Below, in pieces: positions 11,253 through 27,074 of a stretch of DNA of 64,000 nt (position 1 is its first letter; each line of letters opens with the position of its first letter). Both the position numbers and the translations under genes were made by a program. This DNA is from Plantago elongata (Eukaryota; Streptophyta; Magnoliopsida; Lamiales; Plantaginaceae): the NCBI GenBank assembly GCA_036897095.1, contig JAYMSP010000178.1, positions 1 to 64,000 of the forward strand. The letters are read 5' to 3'. A model generated the notes under the pieces. It was not told the DNA's origin. It worked only from the letters and a program-made list of their open reading frames with translations, and searched no databases.

Positions 11253-13208
11253 GAATCCCTAGTATGATGAATGATGATAATTCATTCTACTTTTTCCCAT
11301 GTTGGAAAATTATGTAATACCTTATTAATAGCTCATGGCAATTTATCTTTTCTACTGGTTTGTCCATAAAATGATTATTATGATCAATGCATCAAGTACT
11401 GTATTTCAATACTCTGCACGGTGAATTTAGGATGACAAGGCAAATATGTTTCCGTGTTTTTCATTGCAACATCTAGTATACCTACACTAATCCTGTTAAT
11501 CAAAACATTCAGTATATGAGACTACTGGTGGCTGCACGATTTCATAAGATTGCAAGTTTCGGAAACTAATAAAGGTCCGTCCCCTCATAATATATACCTA
11601 CATTACAGAGACGGAAACTCCTGAATCCTGACTCAGGGCATCCAAGCATCTCTTAAAAATAAACCAATACTACAGGGACAGTGGCATAGCTTAGAGAGAC
11701 AAATTGCATTTATAACATAAAACCTAGCAATCCAATTTCTTAACATCACCTGCAAAGTTATCAGCTGCACAGGAAGTCTGGATATTGCATATTGTGACTG
11801 AAACAGATAATAAAAAGTGCAGAGGCAAAACTAAAAATATAAACAGATGAACAGTGGAATTGATCTGAAGAAAAGAACGGTTTTCCCGTTTTTAAAGTGC
11901 AAAATTCCTTCATATGGCATGACAGTCAAATATCACTTACATGAGGCAGAACAGAGGGCATTAAATCCATCTCAATCCACGTCAGGTGCTTATATGAATC
12001 GGTAGTCTGAGCTCTAGTTTGCTCGAATAGATGTATAAGCATCCGCTTAATGTAGTGAAAACCAATTATACCATAAAAACTTCATTTACTGGAGCTGAAA
12101 GCATGGGACACAGAGCATCTCAAACCACATCCAGAAGTATCTCCTTACATAAACATAGAACTTCATCCACATCATAGATTAGTGAGCTGTACAAATAAAC
12201 TTTATCCACATAATTGGTGTACTCATCATGGTGTGGAATTAAACATAAGCACTGAACACGGGTTTTTTTTTTTGAATATCAGGCCAAAAATCATTTGGAA
12301 GTATGTAGCTGAAAATTCATACAATACGTCTTTTCCAGCACTTCAGCATAAAGAATTGACGAGTTCAATACAACTCATAAGGAGATCTTTTCTGGGAAGT
12401 AATTGATTAGGGATGTGGAGGCAGTTTAATCGAACATGCAGAAGGACACATTCGAAGAAGTAATAGTGATTTTACCAGAATATCAACTCTAATATAGCAT
12501 GCCAACAAGAGTCAAGAATTTACAGATATGTGAAAGCTATTGCAGAATTGAGTACCATCGGCAATTTGGCAAACACCTTTATTCAAACATAAGTGTCCTG
12601 TTGATGCGAGGCAGAAAGATAAAATTCACTCAAGGGAATATGAATTCTTAAAGTTCAAAACCACTATCACAGCAGTGAACGGATCAAACACATGAATATG
12701 TATATGTATGGTATGGATATTCATTTTCTGTCTATCCAAAGATAAGGTATAGATTATACTTCTTTCCCATGAAAGCAAAGTACTGGAATCTCACTTTGTG
12801 TTAGCAAGAGAATCCAAGTTACAATAATTCTAGAATATCACAATTTCGAACTAGTCTACCTTAAATCGTATACTCACTACATTAACAGCTTAATCAAACC
12901 TTCAAGCAATACAGCAAGACTGTACCCAGGATATGAATGAATCCACATGACCTTATAAACACGAAATGGCAGTAAAAAAACACTGCAAAGCTCCACAAGA
13001 GTACACCAATGAATAAAAAACCAACAAAATTAACATAGAATAGTATTATTAAACAAAATGATCACGACGATCACTTAACAGTTGACAATATCCAGTAGTA
13101 AAATCACTCTTAGAAACACATAAACAACCGATCCACATTATATAGCTAGTAATACACAAAACAATGTAAAAGTTCTTTCGACAACATATAATAACAATTG
13201 AAAGCCAC
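11253..13208. other. convergent intergenic region, no gene seen
   Basis: Lies between the 3' ends of psbTn (+) and the membrane-protein gene (-). The sequence is less AT-rich than other gaps and may include a long or spliced 3' UTR of the minus-strand gene, but no open frame shows coding sense. A T-run near 12260 breaks the only long plus-strand frame into low complexity. Confidence 0.4.
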
Positions 13209-13820
13209 TCAAACCATATCCTTAGCAGGAGTAGTAGCCTTGTTAACACCATCAACCACCTCCGAATTTACCGGAACCGCCATATACCCCAACTTCCTCT
13301 TAATCGCCGTGATATCATCCTCGTCGTCCTCATCATCAGACGACGAATCAACGTCCTCGAAATCCAAGCTGCGCGGAGAAAACAGAGCCCAGATAAAGTA
13401 CATAATCCCAGCCGTGATCGCACCGCACCCGACACCGAACAGAAGCGCTCCAACGACGCTCATGATGTCCTTGGCGATGGCGGATGAGTACAAATTGTAC
13501 GGAAACTCAGACGGATAAGAAGTTGATGATGAAATGGATTCTGCTTCTTCATCGACGACGGGTTGGCGGACGTGGTTGAATTGGGAGGTGCCGGTGAAGA
13601 CGAGGGTGAAATAGCGAGGGTTGTGGTGGGGGATTTGGGGGTAATTGATCGAATTGAGGGAGTTAGGGTTTGAGGGGTTGAGAGGGTAATAGGTCGTGGT
13701 GGTGGAGGAGAAGTAGAAGAGAGTTTTGCAAGGACGAGCGGAGGTGCTGACGGCGAGGAGAGAGAGGATGAGGAGGAGGAAGGTGGATGAGATCTTCATC
13801 GCCATTGTTGACCTGAACAA
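13209..13820 (-). CDS. plant-specific single-pass membrane protein, unknown function
   Basis: Uninterrupted 203-aa frame. Residues 6-28 (MAMKISSTFLLLILSLLAVS) form a signal peptide ending before ARPCKTLF. The region 35-115 is Ser/Thr/Pro/Asn-rich and presumably lumenal or apoplastic. A Gly-rich transmembrane helix at about 119-147 contains GALLFGVGCGAITAG, a small-residue pattern suited to helix packing. The tail has a very acidic run (DSSSDDEDDEDD, 157-169) followed by KRKLGYMAVP. I recall uncharacterised plant proteins with the same RPCKTLF start, Gly-rich helix and KLGY-type end, but no function. Met6 (13805) may be the true start, since MFRST adds nothing to the signal peptide. The gene is convergent with psbTn. 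Confidence 0.85.
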   Translation of the reverse strand: MFRSTMAMKISSTFLLLILSLLAVSTSARPCKTLFYFSSTTTTYYPLNPSNPNSLNSINYPQIPHHNPRYFTLVFTGTSQFNHVRQPVVDEEAESISSSTSYPSEFPYNLYSSAIAKDIMSVVGALLFGVGCGAITAGIMYFIWALFSPRSLDFEDVDSSSDDEDDEDDITAIKRKLGYMAVPVNSEVVDGVNKATTPAKDMV

Positions 13821-14179
13821 GAAGGAGAAGGAGGTGGAGGAGGAGGAGAAAGGAAATGATTTTTTTCTATTGGGATTTGGGAGTGAAATTGGGGAAATTA
13901 TAACGTAAGGTTATGCTAAATCGAGATTTTGTGAAGTGAAAGAAAGCTTCGTTTGGTGCTAAATTAGTTCATAAGCTAAATTCCATAAATGGTTGGGCTT
14001 AAACGCAATTAAGTAAAAAAAGAACTAAGTAGGATGGTTGATTGTTGGATTTTTTTTATTAATCCATACTAATCCACAACATTTCTTTCAATTTATTTTG
14101 CCAATAAAACCAGCCACAACTTCATATATTTTTTTATTAAATATTATATATTTATATACTAACCATGTAAAAATAATTA

Positions 14180-14990
14180 AGTGGACCCATGTGTTATTGT
14201 TAATTTCACTAATTCATTTGTTTACCTCTTCATCTTTCTCTTTAAATTTGATTTTGTCCAATTTAATACGTCTGTAACTTAAAATAAAAAAAATGATAAA
14301 AATAAATAAAAATTACCAACAACTATATTTTTTTTGAGATATATAAATAGAGATCATTCTTGACTATGTTTGAATTATTTTTCCAAAATCTATAAAAATC
14401 AATAACGACTTTATTTGAACCTTAATAAATTGTAAAACGAGTTTTAAAAGTGTAATTTTATTATATTGGGACAATAATTAAACTATGAACATGATATGGT
14501 AATTATATAGGGCAATCGGACTGGGACATCATACACAGATACCGGATAATGGGTATGGTTACCGGGCATCAAACACGGATATCGTACATTGGATACGGGT
14601 GAAGGGTATCGGGTACGGATACGGTTGTCGGGCATTGCTTACGGATACCGAAGACAAACACGAGTGACGAACATCGAATACGGATACCGAGCATCGAACA
14701 CGAGTATCGAACATCCAATTTGAATACCGGACTAGACATCGAACATATACCGGGCAATGGTTATACATATCAAAATAATAATTCAAACATAGTTGAGAGT
14801 GATATATATTTATAGATTTCGAAAATATAAAATTGTTGGCGATTTTATTTATTTTTACATTTTTATTTTTCAAGTTATAAACATTTAAAAGTGGACAAAA
14901 TTAAAATTTAAAAACAAGAAAAATGATGAATGAGAACGTGACAAGTGTCAATAAGAAGGAGGGATTGGAGGTGTTTATTGTACTTTAAGG
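14180..14990. mobile_element. long inverted-repeat (foldback/MULE-like) element with minisatellite core
   Basis: The left arm (about 14190-14400) and the right arm (about 14770-14985) are inverted copies: CTATGTTTGAATTATT at 14364 reappears inverted at 14775, and AAATTTGATTTTGTCCAATT near 14241 corresponds to the inverted AAATTTTAATTTTGTCCACT around 14895. Arms of about 200 bp and no coding sequence fit a Mutator-like MITE or foldback element. The exact termini and a target duplication could not be fixed. Short minus-strand frames in the core are artefacts of the repeat. Confidence 0.65.
14515..14762. repeat. degenerate 20-21 bp minisatellite (GGGCATCGAACACGGATACC theme)
   Basis: About ten to twelve variants of CGGGCATCAAACACGGATA / CGAACATCGAATACGGATAC run through this stretch. 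It is markedly richer in G+C than its surroundings and lies exactly between the two inverted arms of the foldback element. Confidence 0.75.
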
Positions 14991-16570
14991 GGAAAATACG
15001 TACATTCAATATTAAAATTGTAGTGATTTGATGGAACAATTTCGCTCAAAGAAAAATGTAAACATATGAATCACAATATTATATGATAGCTCTCTAATAT
15101 TTCTTGGGTTAAAAAATCATCAAAACCTTCCAAAAATAAATCATCAAAACCTCAAAATTTCTCATCAAGTGAAATTAGTGAAAATACTTATCAAGTTTAC
15201 TTTACTTAATTAAGTATTTAATTTCAATTCAAATGTATTTAATTTTATTTCGTTTGATTTTTTTATATTATAAATATTTTAGTTAAATAATATTTATTTA
15301 GATCAGTTTAGTTCAGTTCAATCAAAACGAGTTATCTTATAATAAAGAGAACAATCCCTTGATGGAAAAGATTAATTGAAACTCCACTAAATTATATTAG
15401 AACCAAGTGCGATGTGAAGGAAAACTAAAATTCTAATTTATAAATTCATTTATAAATTATTATGAGTAAAATCTTGAAATAAAATAATAATCTTTCTTCA
15501 ACTATACTAATTAAACTGTCAAATTAACCACATTTAATTATTAAAACTATCCTTATTTATTTATTTACAAACCCTGTCTTGCCTTTTGGATTTTTCCTTG
15601 AAATCTTCTTGAAGTGATTCTTAAAGTTATAGATGACGATGATCAATCACTCAATTCATATAATTTCAATCGATGCAAAAACGTATCTCTTTCTCATATA
15701 GCCTTCTTTTCCTTTCCTACCTTTTCTTCAAATCATACTCATAAAAGGCATCATCCGAACCTAGAAAGAGTGAATCTGTACAACACTTTTGGCTCTTCAT
15801 GGTGGAGGAAACGAGGGGAGACTTTTTTTATTTAGGAACTTAGTATGAAATTGAAAATTTGGAATTCAATTGGGATGAATTAAATTAGAATTTCTAGAAA
15901 ATAGACAAAACAATTTGGGAAGACCATGTTAATTTATGTGGAACGGAATTGAACAAGTATTAATTTATTTAAAGTTGAATATAAATAATATTTTTACAGT
16001 TTGATGATTTAATTTATGATACTCCGTATATTAATTTAAAGGGTGTCCGTGTATGCATTACCATGCATTTGTATAATCAAATTTATAAAGATTTCGAATT
16101 TAAAATTTCATAGCTAGTTGTACAGTCAGGATTATGTCCAATTTAATATAATATTTGTATAAACGATCTAAGGGTTGTTAATTAATATGATTGGAATGGT
16201 TATTAACCATTACAAAATAAGTCAGGCCTTAGAAGTGCCCTACTTCATTCATGTGTCATTTATAAACTCATATATGTGTATACTTATCAAAATCAGTAAC
16301 TAAATGGTTTCTCATCAGATTAAAATCGAAAACATACATTTACAAGTATGAATATATACACATTGCAAAATAACCTCAGAAACCAAACAAAACCTACGTA
16401 GTATATAGAGAATATAAATCGAGGGGGGGGGGGGGGACAAAAATGGCGGGGATAATAAAAATAAAAACAGTCAACTATAACTCAATTGAAAAAGAAAGAT
16501 ATATTAGTGAATGTACTTTTTACCACTATTTTCCCCTTTCAGTATAATTATCGAACCTCACCCGCCATCT
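14991..16570. other. AT-rich intergenic DNA
   Basis: No gene recognised. A short stretch of TTTAG/TTCAG/TTCAA 5-mers at 15290-15335 looks like a fragment of the TTCAG MITE family described at 26919, and a run of 14 G lies at 16423-16436, in the probable 3' flank of the kinase gene. Confidence 0.4.
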
Positions 16571-20058
<3,488 letters not shown>

Positions 20059-20388
20059 AATTTCAAAATTATCCTAATATGTTTTGATAGTCACCTACTT
20101 GATAGTATATATATTGTATCCCTATCATGCATTCACCTGAATACCAAAAGTTGATATCAAACAAAGCTAAAAGTACACATTATTCATTTGATGAATAAAC
20201 AAAATAAACTTTAAACGTAATCATATACAAGAATCATTAAATGAGCCAAAACAACCTCCTAATCTAGTAACATTATAACACTCCATAGTATAAATAAAAT
20301 AAGAACAATCTCAATTCAAAATGAGGAGTTAAAGATGACAATAAAAAATAAATGTGGAAAAGGGTGATAAAGGGAAAAGCAATCCACC

Positions 20389-20640
20389 TGATATGAACGA
20401 ATTGTTGGATCAAGGTCGGATACGATGAAAGACAACTAATTCCAAAAAGCAATCTTTTGAAGATCAGGAATAGAAAACAACGTAAGAAGATAATGGTTGC
20501 GTAGAGAAGAATTGCAGGTCCGCCATGGGAGGAGAAGAGAATGAAAAAGCACTTTTGGTACAAAGGCTTTTCTCTCTCCCACAACAATCACTTTCTCTCT
20601 CAACCTTGTTCGTACCTCTCCTCCTATGTAGCTTCTCGTC
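20389..20640 (-). other. probable 5' UTR exon of the CDPK gene
   Basis: Read on the minus strand, a pyrimidine/GAGA-rich leader ends TTCATATCAG followed by GTGGATTG near 20388, a good splice donor. The kinase ATG is 330 bases further on, so a 5' UTR intron between about 20388 and an acceptor before 20058 is likely. The overlapping short frames (20273-20687) would be upstream ORFs without family resemblance. No transcript evidence. Confidence 0.45.
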
Positions 20641-21231
20641 GTCCAATTTTCTCTTGGTATTTTTATTTCATGACGATGCCATGTCAAAAATTATGAGTTA
20701 TTTCAAGTTTTCCTTTTTCATTTTCCTACTTTGTTTGCTATTATTATGGGACTCCTAATCTCACTAAAAATAAATAATGATGGAAAACCGTTGGAAATAT
20801 TGCTTCTCCATTTTCTTTATCTAACTTTGTTATTTTATTATACTAGGTAATAAACTATGCCCCATTTGATATTACTTAACTTGACATTTCTTAACTTTTG
20901 ATATGCTATGCTATACATATTATTTAAGCTGAATCCTCATTTAGAGACAGACTTAACTTTTAATCAAATCGTTTATTGTTAATAAAGTGTCTTGTAATTC
21001 GGTGCCCAAGCGATACTGGACTAGAAGAAATCCGATAAGCCCATACCCAAGTGTTGGGCCAATTTTGGCTGTAGTCCGTACCCGTTACCAAATAGTTGTC
21101 CAAACATTCATTTCATTTCTCGTTGAATGAGAAAAGGTAAATGAAAATCTAACTGATAAAAAAGAGTAAACGTTATTATTGCCATTTCATTACCAAAATC
21201 TCATACGACTGACCGGAAACACCAGGCGGAG
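20641..21231. promoter_or_regulatory. divergent promoter region between the CDPK and SEC62 genes
   Basis: About 590 bases between the presumed first exon of the minus-strand kinase and the SEC62 start codon; the two genes are head to head and may share control elements. No TATA box stands out on either side. Confidence 0.5.
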
Positions 21232-24200
21232 ATGAAGAAAACCGGCGGCGGAGGCGGAGCAGCCGGTGACAAGAAGCGAGGCCGACGTTCCAATGATACC
21301 TCAGCTGAGGTGCCTCCTAGGGTTAGTTTTTTTCCCCAATTCCATTTCACATTTCATTCATTTGTTTGATTTCTCATGTCCACCATTATTCCTAAGGATC
21401 TGCCATGTCTGATCAAACGTACATACATTTTTTTGTTTGTTGAATTTCGTTTAATTTTGCTGATTTGTGCCTTGAGTAACGCGGATCGTGTGAATTAACG
21501 ACTTCATGGACGTTTCAGTTATGTATTTTACCTTTTAGGCAGCTGGATATATGATTCAATCGAATTTGAATTAACGTTTTTTGGCTGTTTGTGGTGCATC
21601 ACATCGTCATATGTAATTGAATTGCCTTTTGCTGGTGTGGTGTTTGTTGGGGAGATGAGTAGCGGCGTCATTTTTTTAATGTTTCAATGTGTTAATGCTC
21701 GGTGTTGCGGTTTTAGACTTTTAGGTGAAGTTGCTTTCTGGTTTCGTTTGGAAATTCGGTGATTAGACGATGAAATTGGACTGTGAGTTTGTCAAAACGT
21801 ATCTTTAAGGGGAATCATGATGTGAGCACATTTGTAAGAAAATATTGGATATAAGAACTTGCAATTGTATCACCGAGTACTTAGTTTTCACACATGTGCA
21901 TTCGTATCTCACTGACTTATCTTTTGACATAGTTAGATTAAATAACTCTCCTGTTGTCCTCCAGTTTTAGCCTTTTTGGTCGGGGACAACAGGAACTGCC
22001 TCCTGAGTGAGGATGTCTTACTGCTGCATAAGCCTTATTAATCATGGATGAAATAATTTCATAATGTATATATATATTTTTTTTAGTTTCTAATGTTCTT
22101 GTAATTTGTGTGAATTGATAATGACTATGTTTATTAAGACAGTGTTTACCTGTTATATTTCAGAAGCAAGCTGTGAAAAAAGATGTTTTCCAGATTTTTG
22201 CTGAGAAAGTCAGGGATCATAAAGAATTGGAATCTAGGTGGGCTGTTTTACAGGAGACAAGAGTTGAATATTTTAGAGGAAAGGATTTTGTTAGCTTTTT
22301 GAGAAAGCACCAAGATATCAAAGATCTACTTGAATCAGATAAGAACCTAGAGATTGATGATATAGCCAACATTCTGCTAAGGAAGAATCTCATTGTACGT
22401 TGTGACCGTGTTACTAAAACTGTTCGTCCCGGAAAGAAAAAGTTATCAACTTGGCCAGCTCATTTGGAGATATATTCTGTAAGGACTTCCATAGTTCATA
22501 CAACTTTCTTCCTATGAGCATTCACTGTGTTATATGTACTACCATTCTTGGGAGAGGGGATGGCGGGTAGTAATTTGGAAGCATTCTTTGCCATACTATG
22601 TACATGCACTTACATCAATGTTGTAAGTAAGGTTCTGAAAGGGGTGCGGATGAACACTGCCATTGGTCCTGTTGGATAATTAGCTGCCTTGTTTACAAAA
22701 ACTCCTTTATTCATGTATTTACTATATAGTTAAGTAGTACTAATTCGTTATGTCATGAGAGATAATGCAATTACTTTACTTGGCTTCTCTAATACTACAG
22801 GACCAAGCATTCTCTGATAATGATGCCTTTTTTGCTTGGACCTTTGTAAACCGACGGCCTTTGTGGCAGACACTTCTTTCATTCTGCTGGCCTGTATTGA
22901 CACTAGCAATCTGCTTGTTTCCTGTGTATCCTCACCAAGTCAAGTTGTTCATCCTCTACTTCTGTGCAGGCTTGTTGCTGCTAATACTTTGCCTTCTTAT
23001 AGGTAAGTTTTTATTGATACTTATGTTCTTAATATACATGTCTACATTTGAAACTATCAATCATGGTGGACCGTGGACCCCCTTGTAGATTGGGTCATAA
23101 GTGATAAGTCGTAACTTTCATAGTGCCTCTGTTCGTTCCATATTGGCGGGCAGGTACCTATACCCAGGAAAAATAGTTTCTCAAGTCTAATTTTTTAATT
23201 TATATATGCCTCCATTTCTTTCAATATGTGATATTGTTTACACGTTTCTCTATTAGTGACGTGTTACTATCATAGAGATCTAATATATTGGCGGGGAATA
23301 TGATACGTGCAATGAATGGAACACCTGACAAGTTCTTGCTAAATTATTTACCCATTAGAATGTTATTTGGTTTTAAGTTCTCACTTGACGTTTCAATGTT
23401 TGTTATAGTCAAGATGTGATGGGAATGTTAAGTTTCCCTGAAGATGCTAAATATATATTTGCTTTACTGGGATGACAAGATCCCATAAACTAACAAGTTT
23501 TGGTCTCTTGATATCGGTTGGAGTATATGTTGGTACTCTCAGGATGCAGTAGTTATAAGACAACTGTAGTTCTTTTCAAACATTATATCATTTATATAAC
23601 TTTAATGAGAGTATTTCATCAATACTTTCAATTATATGTTTGACTTTGGTTGTGAGCCAAAGGATATTGGCTGCTATTTGCTCATGAATGAAAAATTCTT
23701 TTTTCATATTTTCATCTTCCCAGCCAGTTTCAAGGGTCAATTTGAGGTCATCTGTTGGAAAATTGCCAGGAGAAATTTCTTTTATTTTGTTCAAACATGG
23801 GAAGCTTTAAATTTTGTGAAGTTTTTACTTTCATGTTTTCCAGTTGATATGTTTCAGGAAGATAGAGTCGAGTGAAAATGCTTTGGTTTTTGGTTGGTTT
23901 AGTTTTATGGAGCCCTGACTTATATCTGGCATACTTGAGTGTGAAATTGTGAATGAAGTCTTGCCCTTGGTTTTGAAAGTTATTTCTTTCTTTCCATGCA
24001 GTAAGAGCCATTGTGTTTGGAGTTATGTGGGTCCTTTTTGGAAAGCGGGTGTGGTTCTTCCCTAACATTCTCGCCGAGGAAGCAACACTAAAGGAATTAT
24101 TCCAGTTTTGGCCCAAGAAAGATGAGGATGAGGGTCCAAAATGGACGGCTAGGCTATTTTATGCACTAGTTGGTGTGCTGGTGGTTCTGCTGCTAAGGCA

Positions 24201-25211
24201 CCATGCTCCTGATGAAGCTGCCAGAGCCAGGTACACGAAATCAACCAGCTTATTTGATTTAAATCTTGAAAACAGACCTTATTATTTACATAAATCTTCT
24301 TTCTGGGTTCACCATCTCTCAATATTCGAGTCTATAAATTACAAATTATTTTTGATTTGGTCCTCTTGAAGCCCTTGAGAGTTTGGAAAAATTACTGATG
24401 TATGTATCCCGTTTAGCTTTCTAGTTGGTTTAAGCTAGAAAATACTTGCTTATCTCTCTATTAGAAGTGTTTTGTATGTAATACTATAGTATACTCCACA
24501 AGTTTCAAATAAGGGAACAAGTAGTTAGAAAAATATGTGGGGGTTATAGACTGGCCAATTTTAAAAAAAAATTTGAAATCTTTCTATAGGGGAAAACCCC
24601 CTCAATGAATTGAGAGGATTCATTTTTTAATCAGGTTAAGCACGTACTGACATGGTCGTGGGATATCTGTGAAATATCACAAACATATCTGTCTTCTTAC
24701 CTTGTTTAAAGAAAAAGTATGTTGAAGCATTAAGAAGTGTTTTAGAAGAGTATCTCTCTTCCAGAATTCTTCTGATGAGCCCTTGTGCGAATAATCCCTC
24801 GTAATTCATAGCTATTAGTATCTTGTAACCCTGTATCATGTTTAGGTATATTAAGCTGTGTCTTGAACTGAAATGATCTTCTGGCATCTTATGTCTATTA
24901 ATATACGGCCAGACAAGACTTTAGTATTATCAATTAAACATATATATGTGTGTGTGTATGTTCACAGGTATCAGAAGCGGGTGTCAAACATAATAGATGA
25001 TGTTCTTGAATGGGATCCCAGGCTTGCCCTGTCAGGTATGATGGGGAACCAAACGGTGGCTAATGGGACTGATCCGATTAACAATGCAACAAGTGATAGT
25101 GGTGATACTATCACGGAGAAGATGGCTCAGCCAGAAGGCACAGAAGAAGATATCATTTCCGATGATAATGATGGACATGAATCTAGTGATGTAGGAGATA
25201 AAGATCACTAG
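21232..25211 (+). CDS. SEC62: translocation protein SEC62, five exons
   Basis: ER-membrane component of the SEC62/SEC63 complex that assists post-translational import at the SEC61 channel. Exons 21232-21321, 22164-22478, 22801-23002, 24002-24230 and 24968-25211 give 359 aa, close to Arabidopsis SEC62. The N-terminus is basic and Gly-rich (DKKRGRRS), followed by the conserved cytosolic domain (DVFQIFAEKV..YFRGKDFVSFLRKH..). Hydrophobic segments lie at about 160-178 (LLSFCWPVLTLAICLFPVY), 183-216, then FGKRVWFFPNILAEE, and a third at about 254-267 (LFYALVGVLVVLLL). The tail (about 300-359) is acidic and rich in Asp, Ser and Thr with NQT/NAT sequons. A third membrane segment would put that tail in the lumen, as I recall being proposed for plant SEC62. 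The fourth exon begins after a 999-base intron. Confidence 0.93.
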
Positions 25212-26918
25212 TACTGAACATTATGATGATATGTACTGAGAAGAATGAATTTTAATCAGACTACAGTTATAGATTTCTTTCTACTTGGTTTTGGATTTTT
25301 GTTGTCATATTTCGTCTTCTGTTTAAATTTTCATTTTACCTGGAACTAGATTGTCTTCAGTTATGGGTTAATACCATGTGTAGGATATTGTGATGATAGT
25401 ATAACCTGGACCACTACTAGTTTTGTTTGATGCAGGATCTGCTATTCTTCTAAACTCTCAAGTATAGGGAGAAAGCCGAATTAATGGTAGAAATGTGAAC
25501 TGAGGACATAAAATTGCTCTTGTACGGCTGTCAGCCAATATTTATATAGATTATGTTCGCTGCTCCATTTTATTGTCTTCTCAATGCGATTGAATGTCCT
25601 TCTCCATCTTCACGGGATGTTGAAGTATCAAGTGATGAACTTGCATCTTTGGTCAGTTTTGTGACTACTAATGAACAGTGAGTTTTCTATGAACTACTAT
25701 ATATTGGTTGAGGACATGAGGTTGGTCATTATTTGCATCCATAAATTCGGCTTGAAAACCCTTTCTGTTGTAGCAAATCTGATCATTCTAATTTGTGGAT
25801 ATTCGTTGTCCATCAGGGAAACAACTTTTCTTTTAAAACAAAATCCATAAGAATGTATAGTGTCTCCTTTCTCAAATGGTAGGGTAACCCTAAATAGTCC
25901 TCATCTTTTGGTTCATACATATGGTTTACATCATTAATTTGTATTGCCACTAGCTCTTCTAAAAGAACTTAATATGTGAAGAAGAGAAAATAATGATGCT
26001 GCATATGTGTAAATGGTTTGACCCAAAAGTTAAAAGAAGAGTGAGTTGAGGCATATCTTCTTGATCTCTACTCTACTTTAAGAAAGGGAAAGAGAAGACA
26101 TAATCGATTGATACAACCTCGGATTCTAGAAAAGTTGCACCACTCACTCCGTTCATAGTTTTCCCTTAGTCCTGTAAATAAACTGGTTCTATTGGTCGAA
26201 TTTTTGTACATGTACGTGACTGAAATTTTAAAACAACTCTACTTTTCGAATACTACTTCATGTACATTTCTTTTCAGATCATATGGCATAGCAGTATCTA
26301 TCTACTTCAAAAAATTTGCTTTCTTTCTGCTACTTTAGATTATGTCTACAGATATATGATAGATTTGCTGAGTTACAAGTTTAAGTCTTTGTTATGTATA
26401 TTTAATCTTCATCATAAAAAAATATGCATTCAGAAGGGGTTCTCTATGTATGTGTATAATTGCATCACTATTCGTCAGATCGACGATCCATTCATAAAAC
26501 GTCGTATAGAATATTCCATATCACTATATTTTATCTCATAATTGCATGTTTTTTGAAAATATTTTTCATATACTAAAAATATAATTTATTAGCAATATAA
26601 ATGTTTTCATTAACAACATCATAAGTTTTTGAGTAGAACTGGTTAGTCTCTCGTGTAAAATTAATCAATTCTAATAAAAATTCTCAAAACATTCTAACGT
26701 GAATACAAAGTCTCGTGAGAAATTATTTATATTTAATTTAAGAATCATCTAAATGATATTTTTCTCAAAACACTTTTTTTCTTTCTAGTAACACATTTAT
26801 TGCTAACAAAACATATTATTTGTTTATGAACATGTAATCAATACTATTAGTTACAACTTAAAATTTTCATTAAAGATCATCATATGTGTCAATTAATTTT
26901 TAATTTTTTAGTAAAGCC
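25212..26918. other. intergenic DNA downstream of SEC62
   Basis: The 3' UTR of SEC62 occupies the first few hundred bases. After that I see no gene; the frame at 26260-26541 is AT-driven low complexity. Confidence 0.4.
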
Positions 26919-27074
26919 GTGTTGTCTTTAACTGAAAATCACTTCAGTTCAGTTCAATCCAGTCCAGTTTAATTCAATTCAGTTCGATTTAGTTATAATT
27001 TATACTTTACTTCAATTTAATCTAATTTAGTTTAGTTCAATTCAATTTAATCCAGTTCAAATAAAAGGGAACAC
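26919..27074. mobile_element. TTCAG-type MITE, copy A
   Basis: A 156-bp element. Left end GTGTTGTCTTTAACTGAAAA; the reverse complement of the right end is GTGTTCCCTTTTATTTGAAC. The interior is almost wholly made of 5-mers of the TTCAG/TTCAA/TTTAG/TTTAA class, split by a TTATAATTTATA centre. No coding potential and no obvious target duplication. Confidence 0.6.

Noticed and set aside
14559-14873. 104-codon and 62-codon minus-strand frames with repeated SVFDVR-like peptides
   Set aside because: The periodicity comes from the 20-21 bp minisatellite, whose unit nearly keeps frame; there is no independent sign of coding.
20436-20687. Short minus-strand frames upstream of the CDPK
   Set aside because: They fit an untranslated leader exon ending at a good splice donor; any peptide would be a minor upstream ORF.
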